Assembly: GCA_052144935.1 (NCBI GenBank)
Contig: JBKQPR010000191.1
Location: forward strand, 1-64,000
Direction of reading: 5' to 3'
DNA from: JOPF133 sp052144935
GTDB lineage: Bacteria; Acidobacteriota; Terriglobia; Bryobacterales; Bryobacteraceae
DNA length: 64,000 bases
In this document: positions 36,280 to 44,611 of the stretch, in pieces
Layout of the letters: each line of letters starts with the position of its first letter
Position numbering within the stretch: the stretch's first letter is position 1
Program-made: the position numbers and the translations under genes
Notes under the pieces: generated by a model
Databases searched by the model: none
Told to the model about the DNA's origin: nothing
What the model saw: only the letters and a program-made list of their open reading frames with translations

Positions 36280-36446
36280 CCAGTAGAGGTGTTTCGACAC
36301 ATGCCCTTTCATGATCTTTACATCCAGGCCGCCACAGATCTCCGGATCAGGTCGCGCACCCGCATCGCCCGGGCCGCTTCCCCCACCAGCACATGCTTTC
36401 GATACTTCGTGGTCCACACCAGATGGAGATGGGTCTCGTACACCGT
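36280..36446 (-). mobile_element. IS200/IS605-like transposase remnant
   Basis: On the minus strand [20 protein letters not shown] is the start of a Y1 (TnpA) transposase; the frame then shifts and [19 protein letters not shown] follows, where DHVHL would be expected. The catalytic Tyr helix and the ends are missing. About 55 codons remain. Confidence 0.65.
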
Positions 36447-36499
36447 GCGCGCGCCGCGCAGCACGCCGCCGACTGCCGATGCCCGCGCCTTGGATAAGA

Positions 36500-36979
36500 T
36501 CGTTCCTGTTGTTCGGCTTGGTCATCGACCAGTCGCTGGAAAGTCTTCTCGGGAGAAATTCCGCCGGAGAAGTACAACCAGACGTGGTGGCAACTTCGCT
36601 TGCAGTACCTGGGGGCGTGGCGCCATGGCCGGACCGCAGCGAAGCCGATTTCGACCCGGAGCCAAGTATCACGTGGCGGCCAACGTCCCTTACATGCGCT
36701 ATTTCCTGGCCGACATTCTGCAATTCCAGTTTCACCGTGCGCTGGCCCAGGCGGCCGGCTGGACGGGGCCTTTGAATCGCTGCTCCGTGTAGGGCAATCG
36801 GGCAGCCGGCGTGCGGCTCAAACGCCATGCTGGAGATGGGCTAGAGCCGCCCCTGGCAGGAGGCCCTCGAAAGGATCGCCGGCACGCGGGAAATGGACGC
36901 CTCGGCCATCCGCGATTACTTCGCGCCATTGCAGAAATGGCTGGACGAGCAGAACCGCGGCAAGCCCGTGGGCTGGTAA
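36500..36979 (+). pseudogene. C-terminal remnant of an M2-family (ACE-like) dipeptidyl carboxypeptidase
   Basis: Across three frames the DNA encodes [30 protein letters not shown] sequence, [47 protein letters not shown] and, after a TAG at 36789 and another shift, MLEMG, a second TAG, then [20 protein letters not shown] and [20 protein letters not shown]. This is the last quarter of bacterial angiotensin-converting-enzyme homologues. The HEXXH zinc site lies upstream of the break and is gone. Two nonsense codons and several indels make it clearly dead. Confidence 0.8.
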
Positions 36980-37111
36980 GCTTGCGTTTGTTGCCGGCGA
37001 TGGTTGCAGTGAGGAGCGCCAACCGCTCCCTCACGGTCGCGGCTCTGCGAGCACGTCGGCGGCGGTTAAGCCTGCTGTTTGCCGACAGCGCCTAAGGTAT
37101 GATGCCATTAG

Positions 37112-38272
37112 ATGCGTCCTGTAACGGCACTCTCCCTGTTTTCCGCTTTCCTCATTCTTTCCGGTTGCTCGGCCAAGCCAAGCGCCGACGCGCCGCACAA
37201 ACAGGAGGCGGTGAACCATGCCGAAGCGCCTCGCCCCATCGTGAACCCGCTTCCGGGCATGCCCCCGGTGATCGATCCCGCCGACATCTACTCCGAAGAT
37301 CACGCCGGCAAAATGAATCCGGTGGCCGCCAAAGCGCTGGCGCGAATCTACGTGCCCAACACGCAGAGCAACACCGTCGATGTGATCGACCCTGCCACGT
37401 ACAAGGTAGTGGACCATTTCGCGGTCGGGCGCCAGCCGCAGCACGTCACGCCCTCCTACGACCTCACCAAGCTCTGGGTGCTCAACGACAAGGGCAACAG
37501 CCTTACTCGCATCGACCCCATCACCGGGAAGAAGAAGGAGACCATCCCGGTCATCGATCCCTACAACATGTACTACACGCCCGACGGCAAATACGCCATC
37601 GTGGTGGCCGAGCAGCGCGAGCGCCTCAACTTCCTGGATGCCGCAACCATGAAGCTGAAGAAGCAGGTCTGGGTGAACTGCAAAGGCGTCGACCACATGG
37701 ATTTTTCTCCCGATGGCCGCTACCTGATCGCAAGCTGCGAGTTTGCAGGCGCCGTCATCAAAGTGGATGTCGAGAAACAGAAATTGATCACGCGGCTGCC
37801 GCTCGAACACGGGGGAATGCCCCAGGACGTCAAGCTCTCACCCGACGGCCGCGTTTTCTACGTGGCCGATATGCATGCCGATGGCGTCCACCTGATCGAC
37901 GGCGACGAGCCGAAGGAGATCGGTTTCATCGCCACCGGCAAGGGCGCCCACGGGCTGTACGTGAGCCGCGATTCCAAAGTGCTTTACGTTTCCAACCGCG
38001 GCGAAGGCTCCATCACGGTGATCGACCTGGCCACCCGTAAGATCATCCACAAATGGGTGTTGCCCGGCGGGGGCAGCCCGGACATGGGCGGCGTCTCGGC
38101 GGATGGCAAAGTGCTGTGGCTCTCAGGCCGCTACAATTCGGAGGTGTACGCCATCGACACCGGCGACGGCAAGCTGCTGGCGCGCATTCCCGTAGACCAC
38201 GGTCCCCACGGCCTGTGCGTGTTTCCGCAGCCGGGCCGCTATTCGCTGGGGCACACGGGTGTGTTTCGATAA
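37112..38272 (+). CDS. YncE-like beta-propeller lipoprotein
   Basis: Product of 386 residues. [14 protein letters not shown] gives a lipobox with Cys at about 19, so the mature protein is lipid-anchored. The body has seven YVTN/NHL-like blades: [100 protein letters not shown] and [20 protein letters not shown]. Such propellers are exported and often bind small molecules or partner proteins; a precise role is unknown. The gene is monocistronic, converging on the MFS gene with 9 bases between stops. Confidence 0.85.
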   Translation: MRPVTALSLFSAFLILSGCSAKPSADAPHKQEAVNHAEAPRPIVNPLPGMPPVIDPADIYSEDHAGKMNPVAAKALARIYVPNTQSNTVDVIDPATYKVVDHFAVGRQPQHVTPSYDLTKLWVLNDKGNSLTRIDPITGKKKETIPVIDPYNMYYTPDGKYAIVVAEQRERLNFLDAATMKLKKQVWVNCKGVDHMDFSPDGRYLIASCEFAGAVIKVDVEKQKLITRLPLEHGGMPQDVKLSPDGRVFYVADMHADGVHLIDGDEPKEIGFIATGKGAHGLYVSRDSKVLYVSNRGEGSITVIDLATRKIIHKWVLPGGGSPDMGGVSADGKVLWLSGRYNSEVYAIDTGDGKLLARIPVDHGPHGLCVFPQPGRYSLGHTGVFR

Positions 38273-38281
38273 TTCTCGCAA

Positions 38282-39721
38282 TCACCCGTCGTGGGGAAGC
38301 TCTTTGTGCTGGCTCACGCTGTCGCCGTCGCCGCTCTTCAAGCCGCTGAATACGATCGTCGAGAAGACGGTCAGTCCGCCCAGAACCAGGAACGCCCGGT
38401 GGATGCCGTGAATCATCTCCGGCGCGCTCGAATGGAAGCGGTCGGGGATGAAGAACGCGGTGACCAGCGACGCCGACGCCACGCCGAAGCTGATCGCCAT
38501 CTGCTGCATGGTGCTCGCTATGGTGCTGGCGCTGCTGGTCTGCTCCTCGGTGACATCGGCGTAAACCAGCGTGTTCATGCTGGTATACTGCAGCGACGTG
38601 AAGAACCCGAAGCAAAACGTCTGGGCCACGATCAGCGCGACGGAGGTATGAGCGCCGATGGTGGCGAAAACGGCGATCAGCAAACCGAGGATCACGGTAT
38701 TCGAAACCAGCACCCCGCGGTAGCCAACCCGCGCCAGAATTGCCGGCATGGCCGGCTTCAGGCTCATGGCGGCAATCGCCTGAGGCATCAGCATCAGGCC
38801 GGATTGAATCGGAGTGAACCCCAGCCCGACCTGGTAGAGAAGCGGGAAAAGAAATGGGATGCCGCCAATGCCGAGCCGCGTGAAGAAGCTGCCGCTCACC
38901 GACGCGCGAAAGGTGCGAATGCCAAACAGGCTCAGACGCAGCAGCGGAAACGTCGTCCTCGACGCACGAAATCCATAGGCGGCCAGCAGCAGGGCAGCCG
39001 CCGCCAGCATCCCCAAGATCTCGCGCCCGCTGAGCGTATGCTCGCCGAATACCTCGAGCACGTACGATAGCAATCCGACGCCGGAACCGAACAGCAGCAA
39101 TCCGCCTACATCCAGGGGATGCGTATGCTCCTCGCGATAGTCCGGCAGATGGAGATAGACCATGTACAAGCCCACCAGGCCGATGGGAACGTTGATGAAG
39201 AAGATCACTCGCCAGTGAAAGTATCCAACGATCAGGCCACCGGCGATCGGTCCGAGCATGGGCGCCACCAAACTGGGGATCGCCACGAAGCTCATGGCGC
39301 GGACCAGTTCCGATTTCGCAAAGGTGCGCACCAGGGTGAGCCGGCCGACGGGCACCATCATGGCTCCGCCGCAGCCCTGCAAAATGCGGCAGGCCACCAG
39401 GACGTGGATACTGGCCGATAAGCCGCAGAGGACCGATCCCAGCGTGAACAGGCCGATGGCGGACGCGAACACACGCCGGGTTCCGAATCGATCCGCCATC
39501 CAGCCACTGATCGGGATGAAGACGGCGAGGCTCAAGGTGTAGCTCGACAGCACCGACTTCATGCTCAGCGGAGCCACCCGCAGGGCCGCCGCGATGGCGG
39601 GCGCCGCCGTGTTCAGAATCGTGGTGTCCAACGATTCCATGAAAAACGCCACGGCGACCAGCCACGGCAGCAATCGTTTGCTGGCTGGGTGTAGCGAACC
39701 GGCAACAGTGGAATTCGGCAT
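38282..39721 (-). CDS. MFS transporter, DHA2 (EmrB/QacA) drug-efflux family
   Basis: Start at ATG 39721 (MPNSTVAGSLHPASKRLLPW). Motifs of the 14-TM DHA2 family are clear: FFMESLDTTILNTAAPAIAA in TM1 (motif D1), GWMADRFGTRRVFASAIGLF (motif A), CRILQGCGGAMMVPVGRLTL (motif B) and GPIAGGLIVGYFHWRVIFFI (motif C). These proton antiporters export drugs, dyes or bile salts, usually with an EmrA adaptor; none is adjacent. About 479 residues fits the family. Confidence 0.88.
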   Translation of the reverse strand: MPNSTVAGSLHPASKRLLPWLVAVAFFMESLDTTILNTAAPAIAAALRVAPLSMKSVLSSYTLSLAVFIPISGWMADRFGTRRVFASAIGLFTLGSVLCGLSASIHVLVACRILQGCGGAMMVPVGRLTLVRTFAKSELVRAMSFVAIPSLVAPMLGPIAGGLIVGYFHWRVIFFINVPIGLVGLYMVYLHLPDYREEHTHPLDVGGLLLFGSGVGLLSYVLEVFGEHTLSGREILGMLAAAALLLAAYGFRASRTTFPLLRLSLFGIRTFRASVSGSFFTRLGIGGIPFLFPLLYQVGLGFTPIQSGLMLMPQAIAAMSLKPAMPAILARVGYRGVLVSNTVILGLLIAVFATIGAHTSVALIVAQTFCFGFFTSLQYTSMNTLVYADVTEEQTSSASTIASTMQQMAISFGVASASLVTAFFIPDRFHSSAPEMIHGIHRAFLVLGGLTVFSTIVFSGLKSGDGDSVSQHKELPHDG

Positions 39722-39772
39722 GGGCGGGCGCCGCGGAGTGCCCTTAAAGATTACCAATCCCTCCGCGGACGC

Positions 39773-39803
39773 GGGTAGGGCAGGCGAATCGCCTGCCCTA
39801 CCC
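39773..39803. repeat. Perfect hairpin upstream of the MFS gene
   Basis: A 14-bp stem (GGGTAGGGCAGGCG and its complement) with loop AAT. Similar in style to the hairpins of the dispersed repeats at 22551 and 49539 (CAGGCG..TTTCGCCTG), so it may be a related REP-like unit rather than a regulator. Confidence 0.55.
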
Positions 39804-39856
39804 CTCGTCTGCGCTATCCGGACGCGTGTTTGCTGGTGGAGGTTTGAGTGGCGCCT

Positions 39857-40065
39857 TCATGGCCGGAGCGCTTCAGCGCCCGCCACCATTCGGCCGCCTG
39901 CTTTTTCGGTCTCGGCCTTGGCCACTCCATACAGTTCCTGGAGTCGCCCGACCAACGGATCCTTCCTGCTGGTGATCGCTTCCCAGTCATTTTCGATAAG
40001 TTTCCCCCGGTGCTGCCAGAAGAGCCAGTGACCATCCACCTGCCGTCGATTTGGTCCCAATTCAT
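39857..40065 (-). pseudogene. CsbD-family stress protein, frameshifted
   Basis: ATG 40065 starts MNWDQIDGRW, the CsbD N-terminus; after a shift near 40040 the next frame gives WLFWQHRGKLIENDWEAITS and KDPLVGRLQELYGVAKAETE, matching GKL.d.D...I.GkrdqLvGrlQerYG. The product is a small general-stress protein of unknown mechanism. The original frame runs on to 39814 with non-homologous sequence. One indel separates it from an intact gene. Confidence 0.7.
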
Positions 40066-40239
40066 GTTTTCCCCTCTTCCATCCGTTGTTACCGCATAGC
40101 TAACGCTTTTCCCCAGTGCCACTTGCCCGCCTGACTCAGCGGCCGGCCCGGTTCCCCATGCTACCGGTCGGGTGAGGGGACGGTCGCATGTCCCGGTCGT
40201 CCGCCTCCCAAGTGCAACTGCGCCCCCGCCCTATTCCGT

Positions 40240-40266
40240 TGTAACCTTTTCCTATTCCGACGGTAT
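40240..40266 (+). promoter_or_regulatory. Possible ECF-type autoregulated promoter
   Basis: TGTAAC at 40240-40245 and CGGTAT at 40261-40266, spaced 15 bases, resemble ECF sigma-dependent promoter elements, 21 bases before the GTG start of the sigma gene. ECF factors often transcribe themselves. Weak evidence. Confidence 0.35.
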
Positions 40267-40287
40267 CCCTTACGTAAACGGAGGCAT

Positions 40288-40833
40288 GTGGAGGACGAAC
40301 AGATCATGCTCGAAGTCCGGGCCGGCAATATCGCCAGGCTGGAGGTGCTTTTCGACCGCCATCACAAGGCCCTGTTCGGATACTTCATGCATCAGACCTC
40401 CAACCGGGCGGCCAGCGAGGACCTGGTGCAGGACGTCTTCTTCCGCATTCTGAAATACCGGCACACCTACCAGCCGGAAACTTCTTTCCGCGCCTGGATG
40501 TATCAGGTGGGCCGCAATGCGCACGCGGATCACGCCAGCCGCCGCAAGCCGGAAGTCGCTCTGCCCGACGATGCCGGCTTTTCGAGCGGCGAAACGCCCG
40601 CCGACCGCCAACTGCAGAATCGTGAGGAGGCCGCCATGGTGCGCCGTGCACTGGCCTCCCTGCCGCCGGAAAAACGCGAGGTTCTGGTGATGAGCCGGTT
40701 CCTCGATCTCAGGTACGACGAGATCGCCGCCATCCTCCAGTGCGAGGTGGGGACGGTCAAAGTCAGAGTCTACCGCGCGCTGCGGGAACTGGGCGACCGG
40801 TTCTTCGCGCTCGGCGGAGAACGAGCATCATGA
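40288..40833 (+). CDS. ECF-type RNA polymerase sigma factor
   Basis: Starts at GTG 40288 with GGAGG just upstream. Product of 181 residues with region 2 (IARLEVLFDRHHKALFGYFM, ASEDLVQDVFFRILKYRHTY, FRAWMYQVGRNAHADHASRR) and region 4 (RALASLPPEKREVLVMSRFL, YDEIAAILQCEVGTVKVRVY), no region 3, as in group 4 sigma factors. It directs transcription of an envelope-response regulon when freed from its anti-sigma. Its stop overlaps the anti-sigma start (ATGA at 40830), and two DUF4097 genes follow as likely regulon members. Confidence 0.92.
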   Translation: MEDEQIMLEVRAGNIARLEVLFDRHHKALFGYFMHQTSNRAASEDLVQDVFFRILKYRHTYQPETSFRAWMYQVGRNAHADHASRRKPEVALPDDAGFSSGETPADRQLQNREEAAMVRRALASLPPEKREVLVMSRFLDLRYDEIAAILQCEVGTVKVRVYRALRELGDRFFALGGERAS

Positions 40834-41651
40834 ATTGCGAACGAATGCGAGAGCAGATTCCGCAATGCCTGGCCGGGCGGTTGGATACCGCGTCGCGCGA
40901 GAGGCTCATCGAGCACCTGGAAACGTGCTCGGCCTGCCGCGCCGATCTGGCCGAGTTGAACGTCGTTTGGAGGGGACTGGAAGCCATGCCACAACCCGAA
41001 CCTGGCCGCTCTATGCGGTCCCGCTTCATGGAAACCCTGGAGGCTTATCAGGAAGGATACCAGGAGGCACAGCGCCGCCAGACTTACACCGCCGGGAAGT
41101 GGTGGCGGGGCTGGTGGCCGGCCCGCCCCGTCTGGCAGGCCGCCTTGGCCGCCCTGCTGCTGATCGCCGGCATTTCGGCCGGCCGCTACCTGGCCGCGCC
41201 GCGAGCCGAATCCAACCCCGAGCTCGCCTCGCTCAAAGGCCAGGTGGAGAGCCTGCGCCAGCTTGTGGCGCTCTCCCTTTTGCAGGAGCAATCCCCAAGC
41301 TCGCGCCTGCGCGGCGTCACTTACAGCTTCCAGATGTCCCAGCCGGACCAGCAGGTGGAGCAGGCGCTGCTCTACGCCGTAAATCACGATTCGAACGTCA
41401 ACGTGCGGCTCTCGGCGGTGGATGCGCTGGCCAAATTCGCCGCCAACCCCGAGATCCGCCGCGCCCTGGTGGATTCGCTTCCGGTGCAGGATTCCCCGCT
41501 GGTACAGATCGCGCTGATCGATCTGCTGGTGCAGTTGAACGACACGGAAGCGCTCCCGACGCTGCACAAGCTGGCCGCCGATGCGCAGACCGACGAAGCC
41601 GTCCGCCAGCGCGCCGCTGCGGCCGCCCAAAAATTGGAGACGCCCAAATGA
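40830..41651 (+). CDS. Zinc-finger anti-sigma factor with C-terminal HEAT-like domain
   Basis: Product of 273 residues. The N-terminus has the ZAS/zf-HC2 motif (RLIEHLETCSACRADL, His-x3-Cys-x2-Cys) that binds and holds the ECF sigma. One membrane segment (WQAALAALLLIAGISAGRYL) follows. The periplasmic part contains a helical region and a HEAT-repeat-like tail (NVNVRLSAVDALAKFAANPE, SPLVQIALIDLLVQLNDTEA) that could sense or bind a partner. It overlaps the sigma gene upstream and the DUF4097 gene downstream by ATGA steps. Confidence 0.85.
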   Translation: MNCERMREQIPQCLAGRLDTASRERLIEHLETCSACRADLAELNVVWRGLEAMPQPEPGRSMRSRFMETLEAYQEGYQEAQRRQTYTAGKWWRGWWPARPVWQAALAALLLIAGISAGRYLAAPRAESNPELASLKGQVESLRQLVALSLLQEQSPSSRLRGVTYSFQMSQPDQQVEQALLYAVNHDSNVNVRLSAVDALAKFAANPEIRRALVDSLPVQDSPLVQIALIDLLVQLNDTEALPTLHKLAADAQTDEAVRQRAAAAAQKLETPK

Positions 41652-42520
41652 AACCCCCCATGAGACCAATGCTGCTCACCGTTCTCGCGTTGCTCTCGGC
41701 CGCCGTATTCGCGCGCGCCGACGACCGCAATTGGAAGTTCGACGAACACGAGTCCGTCAGCAAAACTTTCGACATTCCGGCATCGGCCGGACCGCGCAAG
41801 CTGCTGGTGGACAACATCAACGGCTTCATCCACGTGACCGGGGCGGCCGGCAATCAGGTCCGCATCTCGGTGGACCGGGAGACTCGCGCCTGGTCCAAGG
41901 AAGCCGCCGAAGAGGCCAAACGCGACGTCAAGCTGGATATGTCCCAGCAGGGCAACTTCGTGAGGCTGTATGCCGACGGCCCCTTCCGTGGCAGCCATGG
42001 CACCAACTACCGCGGCGACGATTACTATGGCTACCGCGTGATCTTCGACTTCGAGATCGAGCTCCCGCCCGATACCGAGCTGGTGCTCAAAAACCTCAAC
42101 AGCCCCATCGAAGTGAAGAAGACTACCGGCGATTACGATATTCATGGCTTGAACGGCAAAATCGACGTGCAGGAGGTTTCCGGCTCGGGAACCATCCAAA
42201 CACTGAACGGATCCGTGAAGGTGGCCTACAGCCGCAATCCCCAGCGCGAGACGCATTTCAAAACGCTGAACGGCTCCATCGATGTGTACTTCCAGCCGCC
42301 GCTGGATGCCGATCTGCACTTCAAGAAGCTCAACGGCCAAGTCTATACCGATTTCGACGTCACGACGCTGCCCATTCAGGCGGGCAGCCTGCAAAACCTC
42401 AACGGAAAGTTTATCTACCGCTCCGACCGATCGATGGCGGGACGCGCCGGCAAAGGCGGGCCGGAGCTGGATTTCGAGACCTTGAACGGGTCGATCCGCT
42501 TGCGCTCGAAGGCTCTGTAA
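41648..42520 (+). CDS. Exported DUF4097-type beta-helix protein 1
   Basis: ATG 41648 overlaps the anti-sigma stop. A signal peptide (LTVLALLSAAVFARAD) precedes about 265 residues of short parallel beta-repeats in which L-N-G/S turns recur (NLNSPIEVKKTTGDYDIHGL, TLNGSVKVAYS, TLNGSIDVYFQ, KLNGQVYTDFD, NLNGKFIYRS, TLNGSIRLRSK). This is the DUF4097/DUF4098 adhesin-like solenoid. Coupling to sigma/anti-sigma genes suggests an envelope sensor or stress-induced surface protein. Confidence 0.8.
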   Translation: MKPPMRPMLLTVLALLSAAVFARADDRNWKFDEHESVSKTFDIPASAGPRKLLVDNINGFIHVTGAAGNQVRISVDRETRAWSKEAAEEAKRDVKLDMSQQGNFVRLYADGPFRGSHGTNYRGDDYYGYRVIFDFEIELPPDTELVLKNLNSPIEVKKTTGDYDIHGLNGKIDVQEVSGSGTIQTLNGSVKVAYSRNPQRETHFKTLNGSIDVYFQPPLDADLHFKKLNGQVYTDFDVTTLPIQAGSLQNLNGKFIYRSDRSMAGRAGKGGPELDFETLNGSIRLRSKAL

Positions 42521-42523
42521 AGG

Positions 42524-43339
42524 ATGAATACGATGAAACGACACCTGGTCCTCACGGGCCTGATACTCAACCTCTGCGCGCTGGTATGCGCCCAGGATAT
42601 GGCTGGCGACCGCGTGGTGGTGCCGGCCCGCAACACCTCACACCCGCGGGTGGTCAAAACTAACGTCAGCAACGGAAGCATCACCGTGAAAACACACGCG
42701 GGCCCGGAGGTGATTGTCGAAACCGGCTCGCACGGGCGAGGATCGCAGCCGGAGCGCACCGTGGATGGTCTGCGCCGCTTGAACCTTCCACCACGCGGCC
42801 TGGAAGTGGAGGAAGACGACAACGTGATCACCGTGCGCCTCTCGGGCGAAGCGCACAATAGTGCCCTGACACTGACCGTGCCGGTGGATACCTCGCTTCA
42901 ACTGTTGTCCGCCAACGGCGGCATCAACGTGGACGGAGTGCATGGCGAAATCGATGTCACCAGCCATAACGGCGCCATCGCGGCGACGAATGTTTCGGGC
43001 ACGGTGGTGGCGGATACGCACAACGGCGCGATCAAGGTGACGTTCAACGGCGTAGACGCCGGCAAGCCGATCGCTTTCACCAGCTACAACGGGCCGATCG
43101 ACGTGACCCTGCCGGCGGATTTCAAAGCCAATCTGAAACTGAGAGCTTCGCAAGGCGAGATCTACACGGATTTCGACGTGAAGCTGATGCCTGGCGAGTC
43201 GATTACCGAGCCCAATAACTCTCCCGACGGGCGCTTCCGGGTACGCACCAGCCGCGTCATCAACGGGACGATCAACGGCGGCGGCACCGACGCCACCTTC
43301 ACTACCTACAACGGCAAGATTCTGATCCGCAAGAAGTAG
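42524..43339 (+). CDS. Exported DUF4097-type beta-helix protein 2
   Basis: Product of 271 residues starting three bases after the previous stop; an alternative ATG is at 42533. Signal peptide (LVLTGLILNLCALVCAQD), then the same solenoid with NG turns (NVSNGSITVKTHAGPEVIVE, SANGGINVDGVHGEIDVTSH, THNGAIKVTFN, SYNGPIDVTLP, TYNGKILIRKK). GEIYTDFDVKLMPGES matches the QVYTDFDVTTLP block of the preceding protein, so the two are paralogues from a local duplication. Last gene of the sigma operon; a long hairpin follows. Confidence 0.8.
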   Translation: MNTMKRHLVLTGLILNLCALVCAQDMAGDRVVVPARNTSHPRVVKTNVSNGSITVKTHAGPEVIVETGSHGRGSQPERTVDGLRRLNLPPRGLEVEEDDNVITVRLSGEAHNSALTLTVPVDTSLQLLSANGGINVDGVHGEIDVTSHNGAIAATNVSGTVVADTHNGAIKVTFNGVDAGKPIAFTSYNGPIDVTLPADFKANLKLRASQGEIYTDFDVKLMPGESITEPNNSPDGRFRVRTSRVINGTINGGGTDATFTTYNGKILIRKK

Positions 43340-43344
43340 GGCGC

Positions 43345-43473
43345 CGCTTGACGCGGGGGGTGCCCACTGGGCCCGGAGACACGGAGGAAAACGAGGAGAA
43401 GCAACATAGAGAACTGTCCTCTCCGCTTTTTCCTCCGTGTCTCCGGCCCAGTGGGCACCCCCCGCGTCAAGCG
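43345..43473. terminator. Very long inverted repeat after the DUF4097 operon
   Basis: Left arm 43345-43391 and right arm 43428-43473 are reverse complements with a single 1-nt difference (GGG versus GG), giving a stem of about 46 bp and a 36-nt loop. The arms contain GACGCGGGGGGTGCCCACTG and ACACGGAGGAAAA. As a terminator it would act in both directions but lacks a clear T-tract; the size fits a miniature inverted-repeat element better. Confidence 0.6.
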
Positions 43474-43535
43474 TTGGTGTTGACACCCGCGCCGGAATCC
43501 GATAGGTTTTGATTGCCCCCGTGAAAGGAGCAATC

Positions 43536-44600
43536 ATGAGTCTAGCGATAACCAGACGCGACTTCGGCAAAATGGCCATGGCGGCGTTGCCGGCTTCCCA
43601 CCTGCTGGCGAAGACGAATTCCAAATTTGGCGGCGTGCAGATCGGCATCAACGCGCCCTATAGTTTCCACGGCCAGTACAACAACGGCGACCAGTGCCTG
43701 GAGGCGATCGTCAAACTCAACCTCAGCTCGGTCGAGCTGCGCGCGCAGCCCATCGAGCAGTTCATGGGGGCGCCGGCCAACCTGGTGGCCTATCCGGCGG
43801 TCCGGCAGGGCGGAAACCGCGGCGGACAGAAAAAAAGTGCGGACGGAGGCGGTCAGGCTGCGGCGACGCCCGGTGAAGGCGCGGCTCCGGCGCCAGCTAA
43901 GGGAGCCGGCGGCGGACGCGGGCCGTCACCCGAGCAGGAAGCGGCCCGCAAGGCCGCGGCCGAAGAGCTGCGCACATGGCGCCTGGCGGCATCCATGGAC
44001 AAGGTCAAAGCCTTCCGCAAGAAGTACGAGGACGCCGGGGTCAAAATCGAGATCGTCAAAGTGGACGCCATCGACACCTTCTCCGACGAGGAAATCGATT
44101 ACATGTTCGGGCTGGCCCAGACGGCGGGAGCGCATGCCATCTCCTGCGAAATCCCGCTGAGCCACACCAAGCGGTTGGGCGAGTTCGGTGAAAAGCACAA
44201 GATGATGATTGGCTACCACGGCCACACCAACATCACCAGCCCGGAGGCCTTCGGACGGCCGGAGAGCTGGGAGACCGCCATGAGCTATTCCAAGTACAAC
44301 GGCATCAACCTGGATATCGGCCACTTCATCGCCGGAAATAGCACTTCGCCGATTCCCTTCCTGCAGAAATACCACGACCGTGTGACCCACATTCACCTCA
44401 AGGACCGCAAGATGAATAACGGGCCGAACACAGCTTGGGGCGAGGGCGACACGCCCATCAAGGAAACCCTGAAACTGATGCAGAAGGAGAAGTGGGCATT
44501 CCCGGGGGTTATCGAGATGGAGTACGCGGTTCCGCAAGGCTCGGACCTGATTACCGAGATCGCGAAGTGCGTGGAATTCTGCAAGAACGCGCTGGTGTAG
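43536..44600 (+). CDS. Tat-exported sugar phosphate isomerase/epimerase-like TIM barrel
   Basis: ATG 43536 gives LAITRRDFGKMAMAALPASH, a Tat signal (TRRDFGK). The body is a xylose-isomerase-like (AP endonuclease 2) barrel: GGVQIGINAPYSFHGQYNNG, IVKVDAIDTFSDEEIDYMFG, GYHGHTNITSPEAFGRPESW with metal-binding His, [13 protein letters not shown] with Asp/His, RVTHIHLKDRKMNNGPNTAW and GVIEMEYAVPQGS with the last Glu. Such exported barrels act on free or keto-sugars. A 50-residue Gly/Ala/Pro/Lys-rich insertion occupies residues about 91-142. It is a paralogue of the gene at 51315. Confidence 0.8.
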   Translation: MSLAITRRDFGKMAMAALPASHLLAKTNSKFGGVQIGINAPYSFHGQYNNGDQCLEAIVKLNLSSVELRAQPIEQFMGAPANLVAYPAVRQGGNRGGQKKSADGGGQAAATPGEGAAPAPAKGAGGGRGPSPEQEAARKAAAEELRTWRLAASMDKVKAFRKKYEDAGVKIEIVKVDAIDTFSDEEIDYMFGLAQTAGAHAISCEIPLSHTKRLGEFGEKHKMMIGYHGHTNITSPEAFGRPESWETAMSYSKYNGINLDIGHFIAGNSTSPIPFLQKYHDRVTHIHLKDRKMNNGPNTAWGEGDTPIKETLKLMQKEKWAFPGVIEMEYAVPQGSDLITEIAKCVEFCKNALV

Positions 44601-44611
44601 GGTCGTTTGGT

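Noticed and set aside
36789..36979. Amber recoding (TAG read as an amino acid) in the M2 peptidase
   Set aside because: Frameshifts accompany the TAGs and the N-terminal three quarters of the gene are gone, so decay is sufficient.
38043..39665. 540-codon minus-strand ORF in the MFS region
   Set aside because: It is a GC-rich shadow of the MFS transporter frame; its product is Arg/Gly/His-rich without motifs.
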